From the NCBI GenBank assembly GCA_021186555.1, contig JAJKFL010000012.1, positions 7,239,394 through 7,303,393 on the forward strand: a stretch of DNA of 64,000 nucleotides, in the 5' to 3' direction. Below, in pieces: positions 62,908-64,000 of this stretch (within the stretch, counting starts at the first letter, position 1; each line of letters begins with the position of its first letter). Origin of the DNA: Reticulitermes speratus. Taxonomy: Eukaryota > Arthropoda > Insecta > Blattodea > Rhinotermitidae. Below the pieces are notes generated by a model. It made no database searches, was not told the DNA's origin, and saw nothing but the letters and a program-made list of their open reading frames with translations. The position numbers were made by a program, and so were the translations under genes.

Positions 62908-63186
62908 ATTTTTTTTTGTGAAGGGCCCCGCAGCAGATGCTACGGACGAACCGCAGCCTTGAGGCTTATTGTGCAACCCTGTGATGAAGATTATTAATTT
63001 TTTTCATTTTTCCTGTAATGGAGCACCGGTGGAATGAAATTGACAGGGGAAAACCGAAGTACTCGGGGGAAAAACCTGTCCCAGTGCCATGTTGTCCACC
63101 ACAAATCCCACATGGACTGGCCCGGGTTCGAATCTGGGCCTCCGCGGTGAGAGGCCGGCGACTAACCGCCTGAGCCATGGCACGGC
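62908..63186 (-). mobile_element. SINE-A copy with perfect TSD
   Basis: CATTCCTACA at 62898-62907 and 63187-63196. Complete tail, body and head (minus). Close to the copy at 38409. Confidence 0.95.
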
Positions 63187-63196
63187 CATTCCTACA

Positions 63197-63420
63197 CTGT
63201 ACTTTCGCAGTGAAATACGTCTGTTCCCCTTAAGATTCGTTTTAATATCATCTCAATCATTAAATCTTCAAATTCTATAATATTTCATTTCTACTTGAAT
63301 GCGTGATATATGTTAGGTGTATCTGAGCCTTCTTAATATAATCAATGTAACAATGCGGGTCTCAGGTCGGCTTAGGACTTTAAAGTAGGCCACGGCAGAT
63401 ACTCAATAGTCATATCCGTC
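63197..63420. other. Unassigned spacer
   Basis: No recognised feature. Confidence 0.35.
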
Positions 63421-63620
63421 TTGTCCAATAGAGTTACTCAGAGTAAGGGGAGTAAAGCGGCAAGGCTTTTGACTTGTACACGAGAAGTGCTAGGTTCGAG
63501 TCCTGCTAGGGTACAGACAGTCCTGAGGGTTTTTGTGAGTTTTTCCTCAGTCCCTCGAAACAAATGCCTGTGTATTACCAGACAGCTTCTCTCCCCTCCC
63601 TTTCCCACTCATTATTTAGT
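63421..63620 (+). mobile_element. Possible sixth tRNA-headed SINE
   Basis: GGAGTAAAGCGGCAAGGC followed by B box GGTTCGAGTCC and GGGTACAGACAGTCC, then GTGAGTTTTTCCTCAGTCC. It has the tRNA-like spacing but occurs once here, so it cannot be confirmed internally. Confidence 0.5.
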
Positions 63621-63689
63621 GTCATCCAAGAAGTCATTTACGGGCAGCATGTTTAGATATGTTACGTAGGTATAAACAAGACAGGCAAT

Positions 63690-64000
63690 GTACATATAAC
63701 GTAACATTGAGGCGCGTTCGCGTAACCATTGTTGCCGTGGAAAAGTAATAAGTAGTACATATTATGAGTGTATGTTTGTGTCTTTAGTTATCCAGCATGC
63801 AAAGCGCATGCGCCGTATTATATTGTCGTCTGTGGCCTGCCTGGCTCTACCATATTTTTTCGACATTATCTCATAAACAGCACGATGTTCGGAAAAAAGT
63901 TATTGAACATAAAATGTGTGTTTTGATTTTATCTACAACTTTTGTCTGAAACATTTCTCATTCTAAGAAGAAATGAGCGAGATATTATCACAAATGTTGA
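63690..64000 (+). repeat. Dispersed repeat (CTGTC-rich family) pieces
   Basis: GGCGCGTTCGCGTAACC at 63712 and TTTTGTCTGAAACATTTCTC at 63939 match ends of the copies at 24230 and 40745. The intervening sequence is not shared visibly. Confidence 0.4.

Overview
This is a eukaryotic, repeat-saturated intergenic or intronic window. It has no bacterial features (no operons, no dense ORFs, no Shine-Dalgarno-spaced starts) and no host protein-coding gene I can support. The tRNA-derived SINE families, and the non-LTR retrotransposon tails reading WIGHILRRN and VLYGCETWSLT, match what I remember of cockroach and termite genomes (Blattodea, possibly Periplaneta). That assignment is from memory and was not tested. 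Nearly all predicted ORFs are accidental open frames across SINEs, minisatellites and retrotransposon remnants.

Family names used below are local to this window. SINE-A to SINE-E are five tRNA-headed SINE families. SINE-A has a head with TGGCTCAGGCGG and a tail ending GCTGCGGGGCCCTTCA. SINE-B has a tRNA-Leu-like head with GGCCGTGCGGTCTAAGGCG. SINE-C contains GGTTAGCGTGCTCGCC. SINE-D has a tRNA-Lys-like head with GGGATAGCTCAGTCGG. SINE-E contains GGTGGCGCAGTTGG. NLTR-1, NLTR-2 and NLTR-3 are three non-LTR retrotransposon families seen only as 3' ends. MAR-1 and MAR-2 are mariner/Tc1-type DNA elements flanked by TA. The TTAA-MITE is a piggyBac-like non-autonomous element. FB are foldback elements; several carry a motif that folds as a type I hammerhead ribozyme.

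Layout. 1-9 kb: a hAT-like element with MAR-2 nested inside it, two MAR-1 hairpins, a 16-bp minisatellite, an FB element with a ribozyme candidate, NLTR-1 and SINEs. 9-16 kb: a 564-bp MAR-1 element that still carries a transposase remnant, a triplicated SINE-A, a TTAA-MITE with a 114-bp triplication, and nested SINE-A/SINE-B. 16-25 kb: NLTR-2 copies, a 53-bp minisatellite and foldbacks. 25-45 kb: SINEs, two arrays of the 39-bp NLTR-1 terminal unit, ribozyme candidates and NLTR-2 with a clean target duplication. 45-50 kb: a 92-bp array abutting the NLTR-3 stop codon, and a head-to-head pair of ribozyme candidates. 50-64 kb: more SINEs, a 41-bp minisatellite and nested TTAA-MITEs.

The main finding is the set of seven hammerhead-like folds (core CTGANGA, stem II, GAAA, a 2-bp stem III and a UH cleavage site). 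Five have a continuous complementary stem I of at least four pairs; two have a mismatch at the first stem I pair. Other notable items are the transposase that has lost its catalytic core by in-frame joining, and three cases where tandem arrays sit at retroelement ends. Insertions can be ordered by nesting and by target-site duplications (TSDs), many of which are perfect over 10-16 bp.
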